Assembly: GCA_900546445.1 (NCBI GenBank)
Contig: URCV01000051.1
Location: 1-10,703, forward strand
Length of the DNA stretch: 10,703 nt
From: an uncultured Bacteroidales bacterium
GTDB lineage: Bacteria > Bacteroidota > Bacteroidia > Bacteroidales > UBA932
Direction of reading: 5' to 3'
The stretch's first letter is position 1, and every line of letters begins with the position of its first letter. The notes under the pieces were generated by a model that was given only the letters and a program-made list of their open reading frames with translations, had not been told where the DNA came from and searched no databases. A program made the position numbers and the translations under genes. Shown here in pieces: positions 1 to 5,812 of the stretch.

Positions 1-988
1 CCAAAACCACATAGCGCCGATACTCGCCACCAGCGGATTTGCTTCTTTTATTCGACAGGGTCAGTGAAATCATATTGTTTCCGACATAAATAGTATGTAT
101 TCCTTCCTCATCAGATTCTTCATCCTTCTCGCCATATTTTTCAGATAATCGTTCTTTGAATACCTGGTAGATTCTATTTGCTTCGTTTTTATCGTCTAGT
201 GAATAATCTTCCAAGCTCATTTCAGCTCGTATTTCATAGAGTACACCTTCGTCGTTCATTATAAATGTACCAAAATCCCAAGTTTGTCCTGCAAACATGA
301 AGTCCCTAAAAATCACCGTTTTACCGTAAAGAGCGTTTTTTTCAGAAACGAATGTTCCTTTATATCCGACAGCTGATTTTATTGAAGTGGTAGTCTGTTG
401 CGAGCCAATTTTCATTCCGAAAAATGTGTCTTGAAGAGTAGGAAGCTCTGCTTTGAGAGCATTTGCGACAATTAAAGACAATGGCATATATGTTATTCCA
501 ACCATCTCTTCACCTTCAGTTTTTTGATATGAAATCGTAACAGCGTTCCCGTCTTCATCCACACTAACCTTTGTGACAAGATCGTCTAGGATCGAATTAT
601 CTATCAACTCATATTTTTGTGATAGTTCTTCGCATAGATTATCATATAAGGTCTCTAGCGTCTGGTTGGCGGGAATATCACTTTTCCCAAAGGTAAACAG
701 AACGCCTCCTAATGTGCCGGAATTCAAAGTAAGGAGAGTCATCGAAGGGTAACGCCTATCTTCGTATGTGACGTTTTGAAAAGTATATCCAAGGCATTTA
801 ATAGAGCCTAATTCTAACGTGTCGTTCGTTTCAAAAAAAGTCCCGTTTTCACCTACGTGGGATTTGATTTGCTCAAATGTATACTGGTTGCCAAATTTTA
901 ATCCGAAAAATTCATTTGGTATTGTCTGTTGGGCGTTTGCGATGACCGAAAGCGTAAACATCGCGATAATAAGAATATACTTTTTCAT
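1..988 (-). CDS. Secreted two-repeat protein of unknown function (C-terminus outside window)
   Basis: Not a family I can name. Reading starts at the ATG at 988-986 and stays open for 329 codons to the window edge, so the C-terminus is missing. Residues 1-19 form a classical Sec signal peptide (Lys-Lys, then a hydrophobic core, ending in A-N-A before Gln-Gln). There is no lipobox Cys, so the product is probably periplasmic or exported. The mature part looks like an internal duplication. FFGLKFG (27-33) with IKSHVG about 13 residues later matches FFGMKIG (189-195) with IKSAVG. YDNLCEELSQKYE (114-126) matches YQVFKERLSEKYG (274-286). The offset is about 160 residues, so there are two domains of mixed beta strands plus a helix. 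It is lower in GC than the operon to its right. A -7 box (TATATTTG) lies about 32 nt upstream of the start. Function unknown; the reading frame and secretion are well supported. Confidence 0.85.
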   Translation of the reverse strand, partial: MKKYILIIAMFTLSVIANAQQTIPNEFFGLKFGNQYTFEQIKSHVGENGTFFETNDTLELGSIKCLGYTFQNVTYEDRRYPSMTLLTLNSGTLGGVLFTFGKSDIPANQTLETLYDNLCEELSQKYELIDNSILDDLVTKVSVDEDGNAVTISYQKTEGEEMVGITYMPLSLIVANALKAELPTLQDTFFGMKIGSQQTTTSIKSAVGYKGTFVSEKNALYGKTVIFRDFMFAGQTWDFGTFIMNDEGVLYEIRAEMSLEDYSLDDKNEANRIYQVFKERLSEKYGEKDEESDEEGIHTIYVGNNMISLTLSNKRSKSAGGEYRRYVVL

Positions 989-1019
989 AAAATAGTGTTT
1001 TGTGTTATTAGCGTTACCA

Positions 1020-1027
1020 CAAATATA
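1020..1027 (-). promoter_or_regulatory. Candidate -7 box (TATATTTG) for the secreted two-repeat protein
   Basis: Read on the minus strand, the sequence is TATATTTG, a full match to the Bacteroidota -7 consensus TAnnTTTG. It lies 31 nt upstream of the ATG at 988, which would give a leader of about 25 nt. There is no TTTG at the right distance for a -33 element, so the promoter is only half supported. Confidence 0.45.
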
Positions 1028-1304
1028 GGTTTTTTATGGATACGTTGTCATATTGTGGTGTTCAAAGTCGTTCTTCTGGTTGTGGGCACCTCGGCACTGA
1101 TCCTACGTCCGCAATATAAAGGAGTCATGGGGAAAACCCGGTGTTGAACTCACAATTCTCCTTAGATAGTTTACTTTATGTCTGCTTTCTGGCGACTTTG
1201 CATCGGGATTAGTGATAGGGATGTCATTTCCTGATTTAGTTGACTCGGATTAGGCTGGAAATATGTTTTTATTCGGCAGATTGACGTTTTGCCGGATGAA
1301 ACTG

Positions 1305-1436
1305 CTAATCGCAGAAGTTCAAGCGCAAGCGAGCCGCCCCTTCGAGCTCGGCGCAGCGCTTGTTAGTAATGTGCACTCCCTGTTCAAAGGCGCTTTCCCA
1401 CTTCTTGCAACAAAGATATTTTGTCTTGCTCGCCAT
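1305..1436 (-). CDS. Possible 43-residue ORF, doubtful
   Basis: An ATG at 1436-1434 opens a 43-codon frame ending in TAG at 1307-1305. The predicted peptide begins MASKTKYLCCKKWE, has three clustered or near-clustered Cys (9, 10 and 28) plus a fourth near the end (42), and is otherwise polar. No promoter or ribosome binding site is evident, and two longer ORFs overlap it in other frames (1263-1505 plus, 1319-1561 minus), so coding potential is ambiguous. It could be an accidental ORF inside a repeated intergenic element. Listed because its composition is more protein-like than the overlapping frames. Confidence 0.2.
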   Translation of the reverse strand: MASKTKYLCCKKWESAFEQGVHITNKRCAELEGAARLRLNFCD

Positions 1437-1479
1437 GGTTGTCGCTCGCTAGCAAAAGACACCCCTCGGACGGGCTCCG

Positions 1480-1621
1480 CAAATTCACTTTGGCAGGGCG
1501 GATAGCGTAGAGCGCACTCTATGAAGGATTGCTTGCCAAAGTGAGACTTTTTTAGCTCCACCTTGGCAGGGAAGTATCAATATATGCGTTCTGTGGCACA
1601 TTGGCTGCCAAAGTGAATTTG
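1480..1621. repeat. 17-bp perfect inverted repeat enclosing 108 bp
   Basis: The left arm at 1480-1496 (CAAATTCACTTTGGCAG) is the exact reverse complement of the right arm at 1605-1621. The 108 bp between contain two more related half-sites: TGCCAAAGTGA at 1534-1544, an 11-bp inverted match to the left arm, and CTTGGCAGG at 1562-1570. There is no target-site duplication directly outside the arms (CCGC before, ATGA after), so a simple transposon end is not supported. Other possibilities are an invertible segment, a foldback element, or an array of protein-binding sites. Confidence 0.8.
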
Positions 1622-1674
1622 ATGAGGAGTTATCACAGCCTGCCTGTGTATTATGCAAAGCAAAATATATAAAG

Positions 1675-1726
1675 GCGAAAAGCCTCCCGTTACCTCTGTT
1701 GTAGTAGGGATTCGGCGTTAGCGAGC
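1675..1726. repeat. Distal copy of the recN 3' end (direct repeat, att-like)
   Basis: Positions 1686-1726 are identical over 41 bp to 3773-3813, which is the last 37 nt of recN (stop codon included) plus 4 nt of 3' flank. Upstream the match continues imperfectly: GCGAAAAGCC at 1675-1684 corresponds to 3759-3768, separated from the core by 1 nt here and 4 nt there. This copy is not part of any gene, yet it matches recN at every third codon position, so the duplication is recent or the sequence is held as a recombination site. It marks the left boundary of the abiE unit. Confidence 0.9.
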
Positions 1727-1834
1727 CGCTCCATCCACGGACTGCTATAGTGGGAGGGGTCCATTGAACACGAGCTCCCGCAAAATGAGGACGAAGTGGA
1801 CCGGCCGCTCAGGCTCAATAAAAGTTGTACAAAA

Positions 1835-1862
1835 TTGGCAGGAAATGTTTGTTTCTTGCCAA
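1835..1862. promoter_or_regulatory. Probable AbiEi operator (inverted repeat over the -33 box)
   Basis: TTGGCAGGAAA at 1835-1845 faces TTTCTTGCCAA at 1852-1862: 11-bp arms with a single mismatch around a 6-nt spacer. The promoter -33 TTTG (1848-1851) falls in the spacer, so a bound protein would block RNA polymerase. Characterised AbiEi antitoxins bind inverted repeats in their own promoter and repress it; assigning this site to the AbiEi encoded 33 bp downstream is inference. Confidence 0.65.
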
Positions 1863-1878
1863 AAATGTATTATTTTTG
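1848..1878 (+). promoter_or_regulatory. abiE promoter, Bacteroidota type
   Basis: TTTG (1848-1851), 19-nt spacer, TATTTTTG (1871-1878): a full match to the Bacteroidota consensus TTTG-N19-21-TAnnTTTG. The expected transcription start is near 1884-1886, giving a leader of about 10 nt before the ATG at 1895. No Shine-Dalgarno sequence is visible, which is normal for this phylum. Confidence 0.75.
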
Positions 1879-1894
1879 AGGCGTAAACCAGCGG

Positions 1895-2635
1895 ATGATG
1901 ACGACTACAGATTATATTGTCCAGTATGCTGCGCAGCAGCGAGGACCTTTCAAAAGGAAGGACCTGGCTGTGTGGCTAGAAAGTATAGGCAATCCGGTTG
2001 GTGCCGGGCTTCAGATGCGACTGGAGCGTCTGATCTCATCCGGCCAGCTTGTTAAATTGGGGTGGGGAGAATACCAGTTGAGTGACAATGCAAAACCTCG
2101 CCTTCAACTGACTCTGAAACCAGAAACTAAGGAGATGGCCCAGTATCTAAAGGAGCGCTATCCCTTGGCTGATTTCTGCATTTGGGATGCAGCCAGCATC
2201 ATCCCTTTTATGCTCCATGTACCAAATATCAAAATGATTATTGTTGATGTGGAACGCTATCTGGAGCAATCCTTCACGGGTGCCATCCGAGAGAAGTATC
2301 CGAATATAATTGTGCTCCCGGGCCCCAACAGGGAAGAATTCATCAAGTTCGGGAGCACCAAAGACGCTATTATCCTTCATGTGCTCACAACGGAAGCCCC
2401 CCTCGACACGTTTGAAGGGGTTCCGATTCCCACTGCAGAGAAAGTACTGGTTGATATCGTAATTAACCCCGAATTTGAGTTCCTGCAGGGAAGTGAACTT
2501 ACACGCATCTACCAGGAAGCATTTTCTGATTTTAACATTTCCCGCAGTAAACTAATTCGCTATGCCCGTCGTCGCTACTGTGAAAAAAAGATACAACATA
2601 TACTTAACCATATAAACCCTCAGACCCATGATTGA
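1895..2635 (+). CDS. AbiEi-like antitoxin / transcriptional regulator of a type IV TA system
   Basis: 246 aa. Residues about 5-65 fit a winged helix-turn-helix (FKRKDLAVWLES, then LERLISSGQLVKLGWGEYQL, the last part being the wing). Residues 75-245 form the larger C-terminal domain seen in AbiEi-like partners of AbiEii toxins; the end is strongly basic (KLIRYARRR, 219-227). In the AbiE systems studied, AbiEi neutralises the toxin without binding it stably and represses its own promoter. Support comes from position: it directly precedes an AbiEii nucleotidyltransferase, overlaps it by 8 nt (ATGATTGA), and has a palindrome over its promoter. Two ATG codons in tandem (1895, 1898) could start it; the first is used here. 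The C-terminal domain is identified by context more than by motif; it may belong to a Bacteroidota-specific branch annotated as a DUF. Confidence 0.8.
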   Translation: MMTTTDYIVQYAAQQRGPFKRKDLAVWLESIGNPVGAGLQMRLERLISSGQLVKLGWGEYQLSDNAKPRLQLTLKPETKEMAQYLKERYPLADFCIWDAASIIPFMLHVPNIKMIIVDVERYLEQSFTGAIREKYPNIIVLPGPNREEFIKFGSTKDAIILHVLTTEAPLDTFEGVPIPTAEKVLVDIVINPEFEFLQGSELTRIYQEAFSDFNISRSKLIRYARRRYCEKKIQHILNHINPQTHD

Positions 2636-3698
2636 TCCTCAAAGTCGAAGTTTGGAGTGGATTGAACAGGCCAGCAATTTAATTCCCAATATTGCGGACA
2701 ACGCACTTGTAGAGAAAGCTATTCGTGCCTTATCTTTGCTGGAATCCCTCGTGCGTTCCGGTTGTCCCTTCATTTTCAAAGGAGGCACCGCCTTGATGCT
2801 ACATCTGGGCACATCCAGACGACTCTCCATAGATGTGGATATTGTTTGTCCTCCAGGAACGGATATTAGGGCGTATCTGGGTCAATACGGAAACGAGTAC
2901 GGTTTCACCGAAATAAAGGAGATAGAGCGTAACTCCCGCACAGGTGTTCCCAAATCCCACGCGGAATACCGCTATGTTGTTACATGCCCTTCTGGCAGGC
3001 CCGTGGATAAGATCCTGCTTGATGTACTGTATGAGGATATCCACTACAGTGAAGTGGTTTCGATTCCAATTGAAAGCCCACTTTTAAAGCAGATTGGAGC
3101 ACCGACAATAGTCCAGTGCCCCAGTCTTAAAGATATGCTGGGCGATAAACTCACTGCGTTTGCTCCCCACACTACAGGAATACCATTCTACAAGAATGAG
3201 GATGAGTGCTTTATGGAAATTATGAAGCAGCTTTACGATGTCAGTTCCATCATGGACAGAATTAATGACTTGACAGAAGTCCGTAAAACCTATAGTGAGA
3301 TTGTGCCCATTGAATTGGGCTATCGCCGTATGGATGACCTAACTGAGTCTGACGTTTTAACTGACACATATAACTGCGCTATGAATATCTGCTATCGCGG
3401 TGCCATCAATAAGACAGAATTCGGATACTATGCCGATGGCGCTAGACGAGTCAACAGTTTTATCATACCGGAGAATTATAATGTCGATACTGCTATCCGG
3501 GATGCGGCTAAGGTAGCCTATCTGGTGCGTATGATCCAGACCGGGTGCAACCAGGTTAAGCACTATGCACCGAAAATGGATGAAGAGCTTGCTACCGCTC
3601 TCATCCAGAATCAACACCTTAATAAGTTAAATCGCATTAAGAAAATCAGCCTGGAAGCATTCTTCTACCTTTTGGAGATTGAGAAAATAGCTGAATAG
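2628..3698 (+). CDS. AbiEii/AbiGii-family nucleotidyltransferase toxin
   Basis: 356 aa. The nucleotidyltransferase core is clear: FKGGTAL at 50-56 (the G-G-T loop), then RRLSIDVDIV at 64-73 with metal-binding Asp69 and Asp71, a third carboxylate candidate Asp132 in ILLDVLY, and the family's SLKDMLGDKLTAF block (166-178) with Lys174. A KQLYDVSSIMD segment (200-210) and a helical C-terminal half follow, as in AbiEii. AbiEii toxins act by GTP-dependent or nucleotide-transfer chemistry in the cytoplasm and arrest growth; related MenT-type toxins modify tRNA 3' ends. The substrate here is unknown. All motif residues are present, so the toxin is predicted active. Its start overlaps the antitoxin stop by 8 nt, suggesting translational coupling. 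It converges on recN, with 78 nt between the stops. Confidence 0.9.
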   Translation: MIDPQSRSLEWIEQASNLIPNIADNALVEKAIRALSLLESLVRSGCPFIFKGGTALMLHLGTSRRLSIDVDIVCPPGTDIRAYLGQYGNEYGFTEIKEIERNSRTGVPKSHAEYRYVVTCPSGRPVDKILLDVLYEDIHYSEVVSIPIESPLLKQIGAPTIVQCPSLKDMLGDKLTAFAPHTTGIPFYKNEDECFMEIMKQLYDVSSIMDRINDLTEVRKTYSEIVPIELGYRRMDDLTESDVLTDTYNCAMNICYRGAINKTEFGYYADGARRVNSFIIPENYNVDTAIRDAAKVAYLVRMIQTGCNQVKHYAPKMDEELATALIQNQHLNKLNRIKKISLEAFFYLLEIEKIAE

Positions 3699-3710
3699 GT
3701 TCACAGAGAA

Positions 3711-3732
3711 CCGATTACCATCACCGAATCGG
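3711..3732. terminator. Weak hairpin between convergent abiEii and recN
   Basis: CCGATT (3711-3716) and AATCGG (3727-3732) can form a 6-bp stem with a 10-nt loop, 12 nt after the abiEii stop. There is no T-tract on either strand next to it, so intrinsic termination is uncertain. It lies inside the candidate island. Confidence 0.25.
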
Positions 3733-3758
3733 CAATACACCCTGAGGCAATGACGCGA

Positions 3759-3813
3759 GCGAAAAGCCGCCCCCCGTTACCTCTGTTGTAGTAGGGATTC
3801 GGCGTTAGCGAGC
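3759..3813. repeat. recN-proximal copy of the direct repeat (recN 3' end)
   Basis: The core at 3773-3813 is identical over 41 bp to 1686-1726. It encodes the last 11 complete codons of recN and its stop (TAA, minus strand, 3779-3777) and includes 4 nt of 3' flank. The imperfect extension to 3759 (GCGAAAAGCC, then a 3-nt indel) is shared with the distal copy. Because recN reads through this copy without a break, it is the restored gene end. Confidence 0.9.
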
Positions 3814-5423
3814 GCTTCCGGCGTAACGCGTTCGCCACTGAGAAGTCGGGCGATTTCTTGAACACGGTCCGCATCGCTTAGAAGTGAGAGAGTGGAAGTA
3901 ACCCTTCCGCCCTTCTCGCTTTTGCGAACCACATAATGGGCGTCACCCTTAGCTGCCACCTGAGGCAAATGCGTAATGGCGAACACCTGCATATTGCGTC
4001 CCATCTTGCAGATCATCTGACCCATTTTGTGCGCCACACTTCCCGACACCCCGGTATCGATCTCATCGAAAATCATAGTAGGCATATTCGCGAAACGCGC
4101 CATCATCTCCTTGATGCAAAGCATTATACGCGAAAGTTCACCACCAGATGCGCACTTCGACAGCTCGCTAGGATGATTACCATTCGAATCGAACAGGAAC
4201 AGACACGAATCCATCCCCCTTTCGCCGCACGCGCACTCAGAAAGCTCGACCCGGAACACCGCCTTCTCTAATTCCAGTGCGCGAATGCTCCTTTCCAATT
4301 CCTCTGAAAGATGCGGGGCCGCCTTCGCCCTCATATCGTGAAGCCTCTGAGCAGTAGACAGATACTCCTTCCGACACTTCTCCACCTTCTTCGTCAGCTC
4401 CTCCTCCTTGAACTCCAGCTCCGACGAATCCGAAAGCATCCTCGAGAAATTATCCCTTATCTGAATGAGCGCCTCGACTGAATCCGCCCCGTGCTTGCGC
4501 ATAAGCCCCAGCAGCAGGGAAATCCTGTCCTCCACAGCCTCCAGCCTTTCGCCCGACACACCCATCGCCGAATTCTTCTTATCTATCTCATAGAAAATAT
4601 CTTCCAGCTCGATACGCGCACTCTCCATTCTCTCGGCCAATTCCCCCGCGCCATCCCAAAACTGCTCCACCTTTTCCAGAGCCTTGTGCGCATCTTTAAG
4701 CTCCTGACAAGCCTGAGCCGCATCGCCCGCCTTCGTGAGCAACTCCTTAATCTGCTCGGCACTAGCCAATTCCCTCTGCTCCCTTTCCAGATCCTCTAGC
4801 TCGCCATCGCGAAGTTTCGCATTATCCAGCTGCTCCCACTGTGCGTGGTTGTACTCGGCATTTGCTCGATTCCTGGCCAATTCCTCCTTCGTCTCTGCCA
4901 ACTCCTTCTCCGCCTCCCGCAGTGCATCCCACTCGCTTCCGCACTTTTCGCACAAATCGTGCGCGCCCGCAAAATAATCAAGCAGCGAAAGCTGGAAGGC
5001 ACTCTTCGCCAGAAGCATATTCTGATGCTGGGAGTGGATGTCTATCAGGAAAGAGGCCAATTCCGCCAGCACGCCTACTGCCACCGGGGAATCGTTAATG
5101 AACGAACGGGACCTGCCGCTGCGATGGACCACACGCCTGATGAGAAGCGTGCCGTCGTCGTATTCGGCATCTGCTTCTTCCAAGAGCCTTTCGATGACTC
5201 CGGAAGTATCTTTCACATCGAATTCGGCCTCGACCACCAGACTGTCAGCTCCTTCGGAGATGAGGGAGGCGTCAGCCTTGGCCCCGGTCAGCAGGGACAT
5301 CGCACCCAAAAGGATGGACTTTCCGGCACCGGTTTGGCCCGTAATTATGATAAGACCCTCCGGGAAAGTGATGTCCAGAGAGTCTATCAACACATAATTC
5401 TCGATGTGTAAGCTTTTTAACAT
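3777..5423 (-). CDS. recN: DNA repair ATPase RecN
   Basis: 548 aa, near the usual ~550 for RecN. It is an SMC-like ATPase acting in RecA-dependent double-strand break repair. Walker A is GQTGAGKS (29-36); the RecN-typical IDIHSQHQN follows at 127-135; coiled-coil arms run about 160-230 and 315-385; the ABC signature is SGGELSR (426-432); Walker B and D-loop are TMIFDEIDTGVSG (449-461) with Asp453 and Glu454; the switch His is His485 in ITHLPQVAA. The second Walker A residue is Gln30, where GETGAGKS is usual. It is the last gene of the minus-strand operon, 3 nt after the omega gene. Its final 37 nt also occur at 1686-1722, so the last dozen residues may have been replaced by the incoming abiE unit; the product is full length either way. 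Confidence 0.97.
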   Translation of the reverse strand: MLKSLHIENYVLIDSLDITFPEGLIIITGQTGAGKSILLGAMSLLTGAKADASLISEGADSLVVEAEFDVKDTSGVIERLLEEADAEYDDGTLLIRRVVHRSGRSRSFINDSPVAVGVLAELASFLIDIHSQHQNMLLAKSAFQLSLLDYFAGAHDLCEKCGSEWDALREAEKELAETKEELARNRANAEYNHAQWEQLDNAKLRDGELEDLEREQRELASAEQIKELLTKAGDAAQACQELKDAHKALEKVEQFWDGAGELAERMESARIELEDIFYEIDKKNSAMGVSGERLEAVEDRISLLLGLMRKHGADSVEALIQIRDNFSRMLSDSSELEFKEEELTKKVEKCRKEYLSTAQRLHDMRAKAAPHLSEELERSIRALELEKAVFRVELSECACGERGMDSCLFLFDSNGNHPSELSKCASGGELSRIMLCIKEMMARFANMPTMIFDEIDTGVSGSVAHKMGQMICKMGRNMQVFAITHLPQVAAKGDAHYVVRKSEKGGRVTSTLSLLSDADRVQEIARLLSGERVTPEALANAESLLQQR

Positions 5424-5426
5424 TAA

Positions 5427-5753
5427 TTACTTATTGTTTTCGTCAGAGTGAGCCTTACGGAACACGAGCTCACCATTCTGGTACTCCGAGATAGCGATGA
5501 GGTCCGGTTTCGGAAGACGCTCGTAGTACATAGAGATTTCGATTTGTTCCTTATTCTCGAATACTTCCTCCATAGTGTCGCGCTCGCTCTTGAACTCCTC
5601 GAGCTTGTGAGCGATTTCCTTTTTCTCGGCGAGAGATATCTGATTAGCTCTCTTCGAGAGAATTACCACGGTTTCGTAAAGATTGCCGGTTTCTTTTACC
5701 AGGTCGCGCGTGTCGCGTGTGATGGTGTTTGTAGGTACTTTCTTAATATCCAT
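5427..5753 (-). CDS. rpoZ: DNA-directed RNA polymerase omega subunit, Rpb6-like Bacteroidota type
   Basis: 108 aa. The segment NLYETVVILSKRANQIS (24-40) is the omega/Rpb6 core helix that embraces the C-terminal tail of beta-prime and helps RNA polymerase assembly. A charged helix follows (42-68), then LPKPDLIAISEYQNGEL (80-96), the Rpb6-like PxP..AI.E region. It lies between bamD (59 nt upstream) and recN (3 nt downstream), the position typical of this protein in Bacteroidota. The gap to bamD holds a small palindrome (5797-5812, AAAGTT/AACTTT) but no consensus promoter, so it is probably co-transcribed with its neighbours. Confidence 0.87.
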   Translation of the reverse strand: MDIKKVPTNTITRDTRDLVKETGNLYETVVILSKRANQISLAEKKEIAHKLEEFKSERDTMEEVFENKEQIEISMYYERLPKPDLIAISEYQNGELVFRKAHSDENNK

Positions 5754-5812
5754 AATTTTATTACTTTCTAAAAGTTGTACGAGGTGAAGGTTCCTGAAAG
5801 TTTCAAAACTTT

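Larger units (their letters stand above)
989..1685. other. Long intergenic region with repeats but no convincing gene
   Basis: About 700 bp lie between the start of the secreted protein and the stray recN-end repeat. No open frame here looks like a real gene. It holds the -7 box of the left gene, a weak imperfect hairpin at 1271-1297 (8-bp arms with one G-T pair, no T-tract), the doubtful small ORF at 1305-1436, and the inverted-repeat structure at 1480-1621. GC-rich short repeats (GCGAGC, GCGC) are frequent between 1320 and 1480. It may be an old insertion site or a multicopy intergenic repeat; the sequence alone does not decide. Confidence 0.6.
1686..3772. mobile_element. Candidate minimal island carrying abiE, integrated at the recN 3' end
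   Basis: A 2,087-bp unit lies between the starts of two identical 41-bp direct repeats, one of which is the functional 3' end of recN. Its only genes are abiEi and abiEii. This geometry, with an intact target gene end on one side and a displaced copy on the other, is what site-specific integration at a gene 3' end leaves behind. No integrase, transposase or relaxase is encoded inside or adjacent, so the unit would have to be moved in trans, have lost its recombinase, or have formed by another duplication route. The abiE genes are somewhat less GC-rich to the eye than recN. Boundaries are exact for the repeats, inferred for the element. Confidence 0.6.

Noticed and set aside
929..1147. 72-codon plus-strand ORF across the start of the left gene
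   Set aside because: It overlaps the signal peptide and promoter of the minus-strand gene and has no promoter of its own.
1329..1338. Possible third copy of the recN-end repeat (AGCGAGCCGC also at 1720-1729)
   Set aside because: Only 10 bp are exact and upstream similarity is weak; such GC-rich words recur here by chance.
1480..1621. Insertion-sequence or MITE call for the inverted repeat
   Set aside because: No target-site duplication outside the arms and no known terminal sequence; kept only as an inverted repeat.
4845..5411. Long plus-strand ORF (188 codons) antisense to recN, plus other antisense ORFs at 3936-4271, 4491-4799 and 5038-5397
   Set aside because: recN on the other strand has every ATPase motif; these frames are low-complexity shadows with no recognisable domain.
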